Shown: positions 21,145 through 32,392 of the stretch, in pieces
How the letters are laid out: the number at the start of each line of letters is the position of its first letter
Numbering within the stretch: position 1 is the first letter of the stretch
DNA from: Helicoverpa zea
Lineage: Eukaryota > Arthropoda > Insecta > Lepidoptera > Noctuidae
Assembly: GCF_022581195.2 (NCBI RefSeq)
Contig: NC_061473.1
Location: 6,386,001 to 6,450,000, forward strand
DNA length: 64,000 nt
Direction: 5' to 3'
Position numbers and translations under genes: made by a program
The notes under the pieces: generated by a model
What the model was told of the DNA's origin: nothing
The model's database searches: none
What the model saw: the letters and a program-made list of their open reading frames with translations, nothing else

Positions 21145-24069
21145 CACGGACGTGCGGACTTGCGCATGTACCAAAGCAATATACCCAACCGCGTGCTCTT
21201 GTCATTTGTCACTTGCGTATGTTAACTTGCTCTAGCTACATGCACCGTGTAGACGCACTCTAATAGTAGCATGTAGTTGGCAATAAATTAAGTTCAAACG
21301 CATTAAAATGCCGCGGTTACGCAGCGCTTACGTTGCTTGGAACCTGTTGGGTAAAGGTCTGTGTATGAGGAGTAGTATAGAGAGGTGTTGATATGGTTAG
21401 GTTTTAGTTTTATGCAGTGTGATTTATTGTTTCGTGAATTTATTTATACAGTGAAAAGAAACGGAACTTATAGATCGAGAGCCAGCGACTGCCAGACTTT
21501 CTGTGGTTTGGTGCTTTGTGAGGTTACGAACTTGGTGACTACTACTAAGTTTGACTGATGGTTGCTTACGAAGGTCTGACGCTGGCTCTTGGGCTATTAT
21601 TTCCTTACAAACTGTACCATGCTCTCTGGCAGTGTAACCCATTGCCAATCTACCAATTTTATTACAACACCTACTTACGTAATATGGGAAAACAAATTTG
21701 AGACACTTTTCTTAAAAAAAAACTACGAATCCAACAACTAGAAACAAAAATGTGTCCATAATTACTTCACTTAAGTAACACTCTCTTCAACCACGCACAA
21801 TACGAGACATACCTACATAAAGCAAGTCTACACTTATAATTTATGCACGCAACGCTCCAGTGGTCGACAGTCCTAACTACGGACAATTCAGAGCGGAACC
21901 ATTGTGGCAATAACTTGTCTAAATACTAGAATGACATTGATTGTTACCAGCCTGCTGTGTTCTTAAGTCCATGATATATTGTATTCTTACCAGGGTGCCA
22001 AAAGAAAAGTCCTCTTTTCGGAGAGACGGTAAAGCTGCTTGGCAGGACCAATAAGCCGCTTGGCAGAGTAAGATGTCTTTTAAGATCTTAGACAGCCGAT
22101 AGTGTGAGCGGGCTCATTTATCAAAATAGAGATGCATGCAAGTGCGCACATAACTGCGATCAGATCCCCAGCCGTTGTCAGACCGAGAAAAAAGTGTGAT
22201 AAAATTCAGGATTACCTTTCGAAATGTACTGTCTGCTAACCACCACAACAAAAATTGCAACCAAAATTAACTCCTAACCCAGTTTAGATCCAACAAAGTG
22301 CTGGTTGATTGCGTTTCTTATCTGTACTAAAAAGCACAAAGCAATAAAGAGGTCAAAGTTAAATAGCTTTTGTCGTACGCTGCGTGGGCGCAATGCTAAG
22401 CGCCTCGACCTTGCCTGAGATCAAATAATACACACTGTATGTCCCGTTAATGTCATGCGGCCCACAACACTGTGGGTTACATTTAGCACTTAGATGGCCT
22501 TAGAATGGTGAGAATGTCAATTGACAAAAATGAGAGATCATCTTGCCAATCTAGCATTTGTTTTATTTACCCGAATGTGGGAAGAGACCAGTCCAGCTAC
22601 CTGATGACATGGAACTCAATTAAATGAAATCCGAATGAAAAAATAACAGAGAGTAAATAAATAAATATCTAAATATCCAAAGATTGAAACAAGCGTATCA
22701 AAGTAAAACCCACGGGCATATGAAAATGAAAAGCATGGTGACTGTTTCCACTACTTTTAGAAGCGAAAAAGTTTTGTAGTTTCATCCATCCAGTATTACT
22801 GCCTTTAAGAAACACACCAGCATGTTCTTTAGCTCTCAAACCTTCTTAAAACCATTAACATTTCGTCATTAAGCCCCGCGTCGAGTCCATGGCGTCTCTG
22901 CTCGCATACAAAGGTCGTCACAATACGCATAGCCCACGCGACGCTTGCGCATACATTACCCAGTCTAATGTTGGGATGAGTGTGCTCTTTACTGGGCTGG
23001 GGTATAACTCCTTTGTGAAATTAGTTATTATTTCTGTTCATCATAATGGTTAATTTTGGCGGAGGTAAGACATTTTCCCCCTTTAATTTAAACTAGCTGT
23101 TCTCTGCAGTTTTAGACACGTCAGTGGAGTTACTTTCCTCACCCGGATAAAACCTAAACCTATATAACTCTACCTTTCCTTCCTATATGATATAGACTTT
23201 TTTGCTAAATGGGCTCTATCGTTATCGCTGAAATATGTTTAAATCGGATCAGTCATTCTTGAGATTAGCGCGTTCAAAAGAACAAACAAACCTTTACAAT
23301 ACAACCTTTATTCAATTTAGGTCAGATTGACGCTTTCCAAACGCACAATGAACAAGCGCAGACAAACAATTATGTATCTCCATTAAATGTTCAAGTCCTC
23401 TATGTAAGTATATGAGAGTAGTCTTATTCTATGTGTTGTGGGTTGAACTTTAAGAGACTTCTTTAAGAAACCTCCAACATTTTAAGTGCTTATCTGAAAT
23501 TTTTATACTTAGGTATAGTGTGTGCGGCACTGGGGTGCACACAATTTTTTCTTCGGGCTCTGGCGAACAGTAACAAATTTTTGGTGGTTTTCCTTGAGAT
23601 ACGATAGATCAGATAGATCTATCTGAATACACATAATAAAAAACTCAAAATTTTCTACTACAAAGTCCTACACGGCCGTAAAACGCAGCGCCCTCCCTTT
23701 CGAGAAAACAGTAAAAAGTGTTTGGACACTAGGAAGGTTTGAGTGTGTATTTCAGTCGAAATTATCAAATATGCTCGACACAATCTGCATCTTACATCTT
23801 ACATCCACATCATTATCTGAAACTCTCATCGCCATTTAATTGCATACCAAAATCACGGAACCATTGACAATGTGAGAGAGTTTTTTTTACAAATAATTCT
23901 TTGTAATTCTCGTTAGGTAACAACAGACGATTCAGTATAATTTCTAGTTTGGTCTTAATGCTACCATTAAAAAGTTCTCAGAAACGCAACATTTATTAAG
24001 TACTTGATAACTTCATTTACGCTTAATTTGAGGCGTGTTAATTAGGCATTCAAATTGTCTGGAAATTAT
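19931..24069. other. non-coding stretch
   Basis: Holds a Helitron-like remnant at about 20285-20350 (ATCTCAGAAACTCTTGATCC..), the GT microsatellite at 21081-21142, a 10-bp inverted repeat (21478-21487 against 21580-21589, AGAGCCAGCG) and another reversed Helitron fragment at 23225-23310. A GC-richer patch at 22876-22960 is unexplained. No exon is supported. Confidence 0.35.
21081..21142. repeat. (GT)31 microsatellite
   Basis: Uninterrupted GT dinucleotide run of 62 bp. The His-Thr and Cys-Val frames through it are artefacts. Confidence 0.98.
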
Positions 24070-24342
24070 TGTGGATGGGTGACCATCTTGTTATAACGAG
24101 TTCTTCCGTGTTTCGGAAGGTACGATAAACTGTAGGTCACGGCTGATATTGAACAGCCTTGGCAGTCAGAAGTCAGTAAGTCTGACGCCAGTCTTACCAT
24201 TGGGTTGCCCGGGTAACTGGCCCGGCTGAGGAGGTCAGATAGGCAGTCGCCGACTATAAGCCGGCGTCTATAAGACTATAAAGCCTTGAGGTAGGCTTAT
24301 AGTCTAACCGGATGCAGCTGAGTACATAGTTGGGAAAATGCC
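24070..24342 (+). mobile_element. SINE-A copy, degraded
   Basis: Contains GTTTCGGAAGGTACGATAAA, CTGTAGGTCACGGCTG, GGGTTGCCCGGGTAACTGG, GAGGAGGTCAGATAGGCAGT and ATAGTTGGGAAAATG, with a local insertion of TATAAG-type repeats near 24256-24300. Confidence 0.75.
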
Positions 24343-25760
24343 AGGCAGATGTTGTCCCGAAAATGTGACGTTGGGAAGTCAGCTAGTAAAAGCTCCACTA
24401 TAGCAGGAGAAATATTACCCGATCCTTGATTTAACAATTATTTGTTATTGTTATTATCTACTAATTACACGCGGAAAATAATTAACTTCACATATGACGC
24501 CGAGAAGTACATAATATATAAAATAAAACAACATAGTGTGCACAAGGTTGAGTTTACGTGTAAATATAAATAATTGACGGTAATGTATACAGGCCTATTG
24601 TTTACTTGTGTATGTCATATAACATTGACAATCAGCGGGGACAAGTTTCGCAAAGGTATTTTCAAGTTCGAGAATATTTTTTGGCCTAGAGATATGGTGT
24701 AGTAACTTTATTATTCATTCAAACTTTTTTCAGTGTAGATTCAAAATGTTGTGTTTTTGGAACCTTTTTAGAAGTTGTTCTGGTCATGCATTCGGTGACA
24801 AGTTGGGCCAAAATCGCTATGAAGGTTTTCAAAAATTTCACAAAGAGGCATTTACCATCAAACCATCTCATAATTATTATACTTTATTGACATTATTACC
24901 AAACGATTGACCCACAACACCGTTACGATCGCATTTTAAAAGATTTTCCGAAAAAGTATAAAAGGAACTACTTATTGTACGGAACATATCCAAAAATTAC
25001 GATTTGTATCAAACTGTACATGTTATGGCTTGTACAGCGGTAATTTGGACCATAAAGTTATCATTTAATTTTCATTTTATACTGTTATTCAGCGACCTAC
25101 TTATAAAAGAAATATTTTAAGTTAAACGCTTACGTAACGTAAAATTATTTGAATCGTAATTGTATTTTAGGGCTTTATACCACTAGACTTTTAGACGTCC
25201 CTAATGATTCAGTAACTAACTTAGTCAAATGAAATAAATACCTAGCAATAAGGAAGTTAACATTCTAGTTAGAGGAAAATCAAGAAGTGAGAAAAAGTAT
25301 AATTTCTGACTACCTCCTATAGGCAAATGGAGTAAGGCTTTGATAAAAATCTTGCGACGTTTTTTCTAATTTTACTGTTTGCTTTGCAATGTATTAAGAA
25401 CTCAGTTTTCAAAGAAGATTTCAATAAAGAAGTTTTATTAACTGTTGTGAAAGATCTTTTGTCATTATGACATCAACGTCAGTTTGTGTATAAATAATAG
25501 TGAATTTATTTAAACTTTTAATTTAAAAGTTGACAAAATATAATAGTGATACTATACAGGGGATGAATACAATAGGATGACTTCAGGTAAAGTACATAGT
25601 TGTGACTATTGCCATACGTCACAAATAACGGTGCTTTCAAGGGAAGCGGCTAGACTGTTTGTTTCGAATCCTGTATCAGTTTATCAACTATTATGATGTG
25701 GTCTTACAGGGTTTTTAGGGCTCTGCTTTTTCTATTTATCTGACACTGTCTTTCTTGTTG

Positions 25761-25880
25761 TCCTATCGGGCTATGCGAGTGAAAGACTAGGGAGTGCACC
25801 TGTGTCTGCGCAAATGCTTGTGCAGTATAATAATGTCCTGAGAACAGCTGCCGTGGCCGTCAATCAGCAAGCCATTATTA
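25761..25880 (+). mobile_element. SINE-B fragment
   Basis: Shares GTGCACCTGTGTCTGCGCAA then ATGCTTGTGCA.TATAATA.TGTCCTG with the 14065-14379 copy. The head and tail are missing. Confidence 0.75.
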
Positions 25881-27149
25881 TTGTCATTTCTAAACAAAAT
25901 AGCGACTTTATAACTCGACTAATCTCAGTCCGTGACCGAATAAAATCTTAGTAAAAAGCATGAAGACCAAAAAATCAATTACGAAAAGCGAAATCTAGTC
26001 CGCGCCACTAAAATGTGCAGGTAGATGAGGCAGCTAAGTTTTCACGGTTGGTTGACACAACCTTTACCCCAATGCTGTGTTTCGTTACTTTTGGACGCCT
26101 AAAATGACGCTTTTTGGTTAGGTAACTGGATTGTTTTGGTGAATTTATGATGTAGGTATTAATTTTTTGGGTATTTTTTTTGAAAATAAGAAGGAAATTG
26201 ATAGTATCTGTACAATCATCTCAATCATCAACAATTTTACGAGCTGTTGTTATGTAATTTCTTTGGCCTTGATTTGACAAAGACTCAGGAAGTTTTGCTA
26301 AAGTAAATATAGTACAAATACATTGAATGAAAATTTAACAAACCTGCTTAGTTATTTCTATTGACAAATAATTGAGTTACGACTATGACAAGTTTGTATT
26401 ATATGAGTAGTTATTTATTATAACGAGCTTGCATTGAGTAGTTACGTTTGAAATTATTTAATTAACAGCGTATCATTCAAGTATTGTACCACGTAGTACA
26501 TTTGTACAGGCAATTTAATTTTAAATAAATTGTTTCTACACTTGCTTTGTAGAGCTTGACTGTGTTTTGTAAGCAGTGTGTATTGCATGAAGTTGTTATT
26601 ATTGATTTATTAGCCCTAATAATAGTTTACGAGGTTTTTAATTGAGATGTATTGATGCATTATTATTATTTTTGCGACGACTGTTAAGTTCACTATTGTT
26701 ATGATGAAATACCTACTAAGAGGTTCTTACAGAATTTAATTGACAATAAAAATATTTTTAGACCATATATTTACTCTTCCTATTTCAATAAACATATATT
26801 ACACACAGCTTATTTATTATAGCACAACTCCAACGTCAAAAAGACACTCAACTATAAAGTCTCTAATTAAAATTACCATCGCAAATATTCAAGTGGTTAA
26901 CAAAAAACAAGAATCCGCAGCGTCATTTTAGCGCTCCCGCCAGATCTCAAGATCGTGCGACCACCGCTGCAGTGCGGTTTCAAAACTCATTGTTTGTCCT
27001 GTAATTACGTCGGTTGGGTAACAAGCGACACACTGTCGACCTACTGCCTCCTACCAAGTGATATCTACCATTTGTAGGTAGGGTATGAAGGTTGTTTTAT
27101 ACCCTGCACTTAACTAAAAACGAGTGGCGCTTGTCTTACAATCTTTGCA

Positions 27150-27425
27150 GCGCAAGCATCTTTGAAGAGATCCGTACCCAAAGGATAAAATGGGACCCTA
27201 TGGTACAAATAGGTACCGGGACTTCGCCGTTCGTTGTTTTTACAACCGCCTGTCACCCGGCTGGCTGTATCTCATGAACCGTGATAGCTAGAGAGATCAA
27301 ATTTTCACAGAAGTTGTATTATTGTACGGAAATTGGAATACAATAATTATGTTTGGGCTCCCTTACTCTTTGATATATCGCTGATAGTCCTTCGTGCGCG
27401 AGACCGACTTGCAATTGTTCAAGTT
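27150..27425 (+). repeat. ubiquitous lepidopteran interspersed repeat, fragment
   Basis: Contains AAATGGGACCCTAT, CCTGTCACCCGGCTGGCTGT, ATCTCATGAACCGTGATAGC and a degraded end resembling GTGCGCGAGACCGACTTGCA. In moth genomes this text usually reads ACGGGACCCTATTACTAAGA...GAGTCCGACTCGCAC; class uncertain. The frame at 27092-27277 is part of it. Confidence 0.6.
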
Positions 27426-29918
27426 TCTTAACATTGACTTTTTAAAGAACTTTGCATTAATCATACATTTCATGCACAGAGGAAATTGTGAATGGTTTTT
27501 TAAGTATTAACGAGCATTCGTAAAATGTATACGACGGTAATTTATTTGGCTATTACAAGGAGTTGTCGGTTGTAAACATTGCAGGTTGTTTTAATTGTCG
27601 GTTATTGGTATCCGCAGAGAAATGACGCAAAATTATTTGCAATACTTTTATGAAAGAATTCTTGTTTTCTGTAGTTTCTCTCATAACTTGAATGAACGAT
27701 ATAGCTATACACAAATATACAAAGAATACATATAGAACACGCCTTTGTTTTAGAGTCAGAATATTTATAATAATAATTCCATGTTCATTGATATCTTATT
27801 ACAGAAACGTAACAAATATTCCCATTGACTCTCTAAATAGTGTGTTATCAATACAGCCATAAGTCTAGAGAATTATTTATTTTCAAAAACTACAGGTGAA
27901 CTGAGAATCTCCTCTATTTGTTAAATTGGTAAACGTTTTAAGTTAAGATCGAATATTCTTAAGTATGAGAAGTTTTTAGACCTTTCAGCTTGCTTAAAAA
28001 TCTCTTTTGAGACCTGGTCTCAAAAATCTCACAGATTTTAAAAATATATTCTTGGGCTATTAAAATTACTTCTTTAAATATAAACAAGTTGTTCTCTTGC
28101 AGGAAAACATAATAAATTCCGAGTTTGTCCTCAGTATATCCCGGAAACTTAACTCTGTGTACTTGATTGCCAATATTGAACGTCTGATACGAATCATGTG
28201 CACGCGCATATTTCGAGTAAAAGTCGATAGCCTTTTCATGATTATAAAGGTTAATTATCGTATTAAGGTTGATTTACTAAATTGTATCATGAGTTTTTTG
28301 AGTTTTAATTTGATGTGAATAATTAAATTAAGTTAGTTTGTTTTTACATAAGGGTTTGAAAGACACGTCACGGTTTTAAATAAATACGTATTTAGATCAT
28401 ATTAAAATCATTTATTGTCCAAAATCGTTACATACCTATCTTGATCCAAAGATGATGAAAATGACGGAATAATTACATTTTAGTATGAAGTAGGTACATG
28501 TCACAACGATGGTTGAAATTTACAGATTTATTAATCGAAACCCCATTTAACCAAGGGAGATAAAATTATTTGGTCATTTATGCTCTGCTGAGAAGATTGT
28601 AAAGCCACGTCTAGGTGTACGATAGGTCCACACATTTATATGTACTTAGGCAAAAACTGTAACAAATTCTAATGAATGAAACAATAACAAAATATCAATA
28701 GCAATCAGTTTGACAATTAGCCCACTTAACAAATCGGCGCGTTATGTTCGAAATCTTGTAAAATGGCTGCCGAAGTGTTGCCCAAGCGGTGTAATATGAA
28801 GCGAAATTGCATTATAATTAGTTTATGCGCGCTTTCTAAACGTTGCTAACCCTAATAAATTTTGTTACTGACTTCTGTGCAGTAGGGACATGCGATTTTT
28901 CTTTTGTTGTTTGTGTTTTAGCGGTATATATCTGTCTATGATGTCTATGGGAGTTTCACGGGAGTCTCGTCAATGCATCTCAACTTAGGCACGCTGTTTT
29001 GAAAATCCTAATCATCAATTTCTTGTTTTTTTTTTTTACTTATTTCTAAATTTAAATAAGATAAATCACGGGTTTTATTTTATTGCTATTAAAAGAGGTC
29101 ATTGTGTTAAATTTTAGAGGAGATCCGAGTCTCCTGAATACCTCTAGTCATGTTCGTCACCGACAATTGACGCACCCTAAGCCAGCCTTTTTTCTTCGTC
29201 GCGTCTCAACCAAAATAACTGGTCACCCCATCAATCAGACATCCTTCTATCTTCAAATGCCAACAGTAATTAATGACTAATTATCCACAAACGTACATCA
29301 GATTGACAGCAGTTTTTGCTCAAGGCATTGTGTTTTCAAACCATAGACCGTCAGCGGAGGGGCGTCATTTTTTACACGTTTCCATAGAGAATCAGTTATG
29401 CGTTTATGGTAATTCTTTACGGCTTAACGCAACTGTTCCATTGTTTGGAGACCTTGCTGATTAAGTTTTTTGGCGTTGTATCTCATTTGATGTGTAAGGG
29501 TGTTGATAGCTCATCAACGTATTTTGCATTTTTGAAACTTTGTCTGACAGTCATTGACAGGTTAACTACCTTAATATAATAGTTAGGGAAATTCCCTTAT
29601 ACACACAACAATCAGATAAACGATTATTGCTGTAAAAAAACACTTACCTACAACTAAGTTCATTGTGTCATTTTCCAGGAACTTGCAAACTCTTCTGTCG
29701 TTTGACCTTCTTACGTTCTTTCAGTTCTTAAAACCTTTATTCGCATATTTCTTTATGCATGACCATTTAATTATGGTTTTGTATAAACTTTGATAGCATC
29801 TAATCAAATTCTGTAAAACTCCGTATCCACGAAAACATCTTCTTCTCGAAAAAGTTTGTCCCTTCAAGTTTTTATAATTTGCTAAAGAAGCCTATTTTTT
29901 CCTGTTTGAACCTCTTCT

Positions 29919-30323
29919 TCACTGGAAACTGTACATACGATTTTGGACATGAGATTTGCAAGAATCCACACAATTGACGCACAGATCTTTTTTTAGTTTA
30001 AAAAAGTTCTCAGAAAACAGTGATATTTGATGTTTGTTTGTTGTCCTAAAGATGATATGACGATATGTGACGCACAAAAATGTTTCTCCTAATCTACTCG
30101 CTCTATCAAACAGTAACAAATTACGTGCGAACATTTCTAAAATGTCCGCAAAACTGCAACCTTTGTACGCTAACACGAGCAGTGGACTCGCGCTATTAGC
30201 ACAGTCTAGATATATTCTCTTGTAAACAGTTATGAAGCTACGTATGTCAACGTCACTAATGCACGCATGTGCTTGATGAACAGTAGGTACTGACAGCACC
30301 GATAAAATCTCGTCGATGCACAT
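29919..30323 (-). CDS. unidentified open frame, 134 residues (low support)
   Basis: The longest uninterrupted frame in the window, starting at an ATG at 30323 and continuing open 15 codons further upstream. It has mixed amino-acid composition, seven cysteines and no motif I recognise; the last third is lysine- and phenylalanine-rich. It ends at a TGA with only a weak GTGAAG donor overlapping the stop. In DNA this AT-rich a frame of this length is rare but not impossible by chance. It could be a decayed exon of a mobile element or a gene fragment. No function is proposed. Confidence 0.2.
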   Translation of the reverse strand: MCIDEILSVLSVPTVHQAHACISDVDIRSFITVYKRIYLDCANSASPLLVLAYKGCSFADILEMFARNLLLFDRASRLGETFLCVTYRHIIFRTTNKHQISLFSENFFKLKKDLCVNCVDSCKSHVQNRMYSFQ

Positions 30324-31478
30324 GCGTGTGTGAGTGACATTGTTACGATTGTTAGTACGTAGCGTCACAACTGTTTACAACAGAATATATCTAAACTGTG
30401 CTATTAGCGTACACATTTTTGTTCGCAAATATTTTGGTGAGATCTCGCTAACAAGGGTCTAAGATGAATGAAGGTAAATCATTCATTAGTCATATTGTTA
30501 TGAGATGAAGTTTTGACTTGATTGACGTAGGTAAATGTAAGTTGTGATATTACAACGAAGTTTTCTTAGAAGCTTTGTGTGTTTGGTTATTCTTTGGTAA
30601 ACTTTTCTAGTGTGTTTATTTTTTTGATGTTTGACATGATGATGATGTTAATAATGGTTCTTTTTTCCTTTTAATTAATTTCAAAGTCAAAACTTTTGTA
30701 TCAAACTTTTGACACTTCGACTAATAACCACTTCTTGAACTTGACACATCCCAAAATGGAAGAGGTTTTCAATTCGAATTTTAGTATTTTTTAAATTTAA
30801 GTCTAATTTTCAAACGAATATTTCAGTAGTTATAATTATAATCTTGAAAAGTTTTTACCCTCCTACTAACATTCACGCTATAACATGATTTTCTTGAATG
30901 TGTGTATGTACCTTCTCAATGTACTTCTTGACAAATGCTAGTAATACTTTAAAGGGTAAATAGCTCGACAGTCACCTCATTCCTACCAAAATGATCTCTA
31001 TAATATTTTATATACGCATTGCAGTGTTTTGCCTGAGGCGTTAATGTCAACACATTTGTTGTAGCGATTAGTAGGGCCTTTTGCATTACATAATGTACTT
31101 ATGTAAGGTACCTATTTATTCTTTTGTTTTATGTTTGTTAGAGGTCAGTGACCCATATTCAGTGAAATACATATCTATTTTTAAGTCTGATATTTTTTTT
31201 TGTAAGGATTTTTATTTATTTACCCATTCTAATAGAATGTGATAAGTCGATTCAGAAGTGCTGTCGACAGGGCCAAATTTTATACTTTCTAAATCTTAAC
31301 GCTAAATATTGCATCTTAATATTACTTATGAAGTAAATTAATAAAATAAATTAAACGTTGCATTTCTTGTGGCGGTTTCCGCGATGCGTTTCATAAACTT
31401 AGTAGTTTACAAAATCTTTGAGTGATGTCTGCTGCAATTCTGTCTAAAATTTTAAAATATAGTTTTGTGCGTCTCCGT

Positions 31479-31537
31479 TAATTTTATAACTATATTGCAC
31501 TGTATTTATTTATTTCTTTTTTTATTTTCAGGTAAGT
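31479..31537 (+). promoter_or_regulatory. candidate recursive (zero-length-exon) splice site 2
   Basis: A 30-nt run made almost wholly of T with scattered A, G and C (TTTATTTATTTCTTTTTTTA..) ends TTTTCAG at 31531, and GTAAGT follows with no exon at 31532-31537. A TTAAT branch-like word lies at 31479. The site sits about 20.8 kb downstream of the first candidate and 18.8 kb upstream of the acceptor at 50364. A weaker donor (TTTGTAAGA) about 55 nt downstream could define a recursive exon. Confidence 0.7.
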
Positions 31538-31959
31538 GCCGAGTCGGTTACACTACTTCTGCGTTTGCGAATTTGCAAATATTTGTAAGAATGTGTAAAG
31601 CTAAGTATGATATATATTATTTTTAGACATCCCATTTTTATTTTAACACTTTATCGTGATACTAAATAAAAGCTGGCCGTATTTGGCATAATATCTATCT
31701 AAGAAAACTGTTAATATTTCTGATCAAACCTTTTTACAACAATATCTTTTTCAATCCCGTATTGTACCTACTTGTCTATGGCAACATTGATATAACAATG
31801 GATAAATTCAATAAGGAAGTTGTTAATGCCGTGATCCGCATGACTTAGCAGATAATATGGTTTTTGTTGGAAGACGATAGGTGGGCTACTGTAGAAGTTA
31901 AGCTTGGAATGTAAAAACCCTCTAGCTAACATTTGAGTAACTGAAAAACTAATAGATAA

Positions 31960-32163
31960 TCCTACTAATATTATAAACGCGAAAGTTTGTATGTATGGAT
32001 GTATGGATGTTTGTTACTCTTTCACGCAAAAACTACTGAATGGATTTTAATGAAACTTTACAATAATATAGCTTATACATCAGAATAACACATAGGCTAC
32101 AATTTGTAAACATATTGTTCGAAATACTAAACCTGCGCAGACGAAGTCGCGGGCACCAGCTAG
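31960..32163 (+). mobile_element. non-autonomous Helitron-like element, 204 bp
   Basis: Begins TCCTACTAATATTATAAACG, ends CGCGGGCACCAGCTAG and sits between A and T, as Helitrons do (TC...CTRR, A^T insertion). A short GAC-GAA-GTC hairpin precedes the end. This is one of the commonest lepidopteran repeats. Immediately beyond, 32195-32290, is a fragment of a second Helitron-like type. Confidence 0.75.
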
Positions 32164-32392
32164 TATCATATAGCCGGAAAGTATCTTTGTTTGACGCTAA
32201 TTTCAGGAACTTTCCCGAACCAATTTGAAATATTTTTTCAGTGTTAAATAGCTCATAGCTACCTAATATCCAGAAAGACTATAAGCTATGTGTTTAAAAG
32301 TGCGTTTTCTGTGAACTTTTCGGTATCAAAGAATAATTCTAATAAGTTCAATTTTGTCATGCGTTTTTTTTTTTATTTAAACCTCAGTGTGT

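Larger units (their letters stand above)
24343..31500. other. non-coding stretch with two repeat fragments and one borderline frame
   Basis: A SINE-B fragment (25761-25880), a lepidopteran repeat fragment (27150-27425) and the open frame at 29919-30323 are listed separately. A good-looking acceptor (GTTCTCTTGCAG) ends at 28101, but no open exon with a donor follows. The rest is AT-rich with no signal I can support. Confidence 0.35.

Noticed and set aside
21000..21263. His-Thr and Cys-Val repeat proteins
   Set aside because: Both are translations of the (GT)31 microsatellite.
25570..25592. CAG-GTAAAG as another ratchet point
   Set aside because: The donor half is fair but there is no pyrimidine tract upstream.
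28082..28318. Exon after a strong acceptor TTGTTCTCTTGCAG
   Set aside because: The frame that follows is AT-rich with no donor at its end and no motif.
29642..29649. Minus-strand AG-GTAAGT
   Set aside because: No pyrimidine tract before the AG; likewise the minus-strand matches at 59899-59906 and 63085-63092, where the upstream sequence is purine-mixed or repeat-derived.
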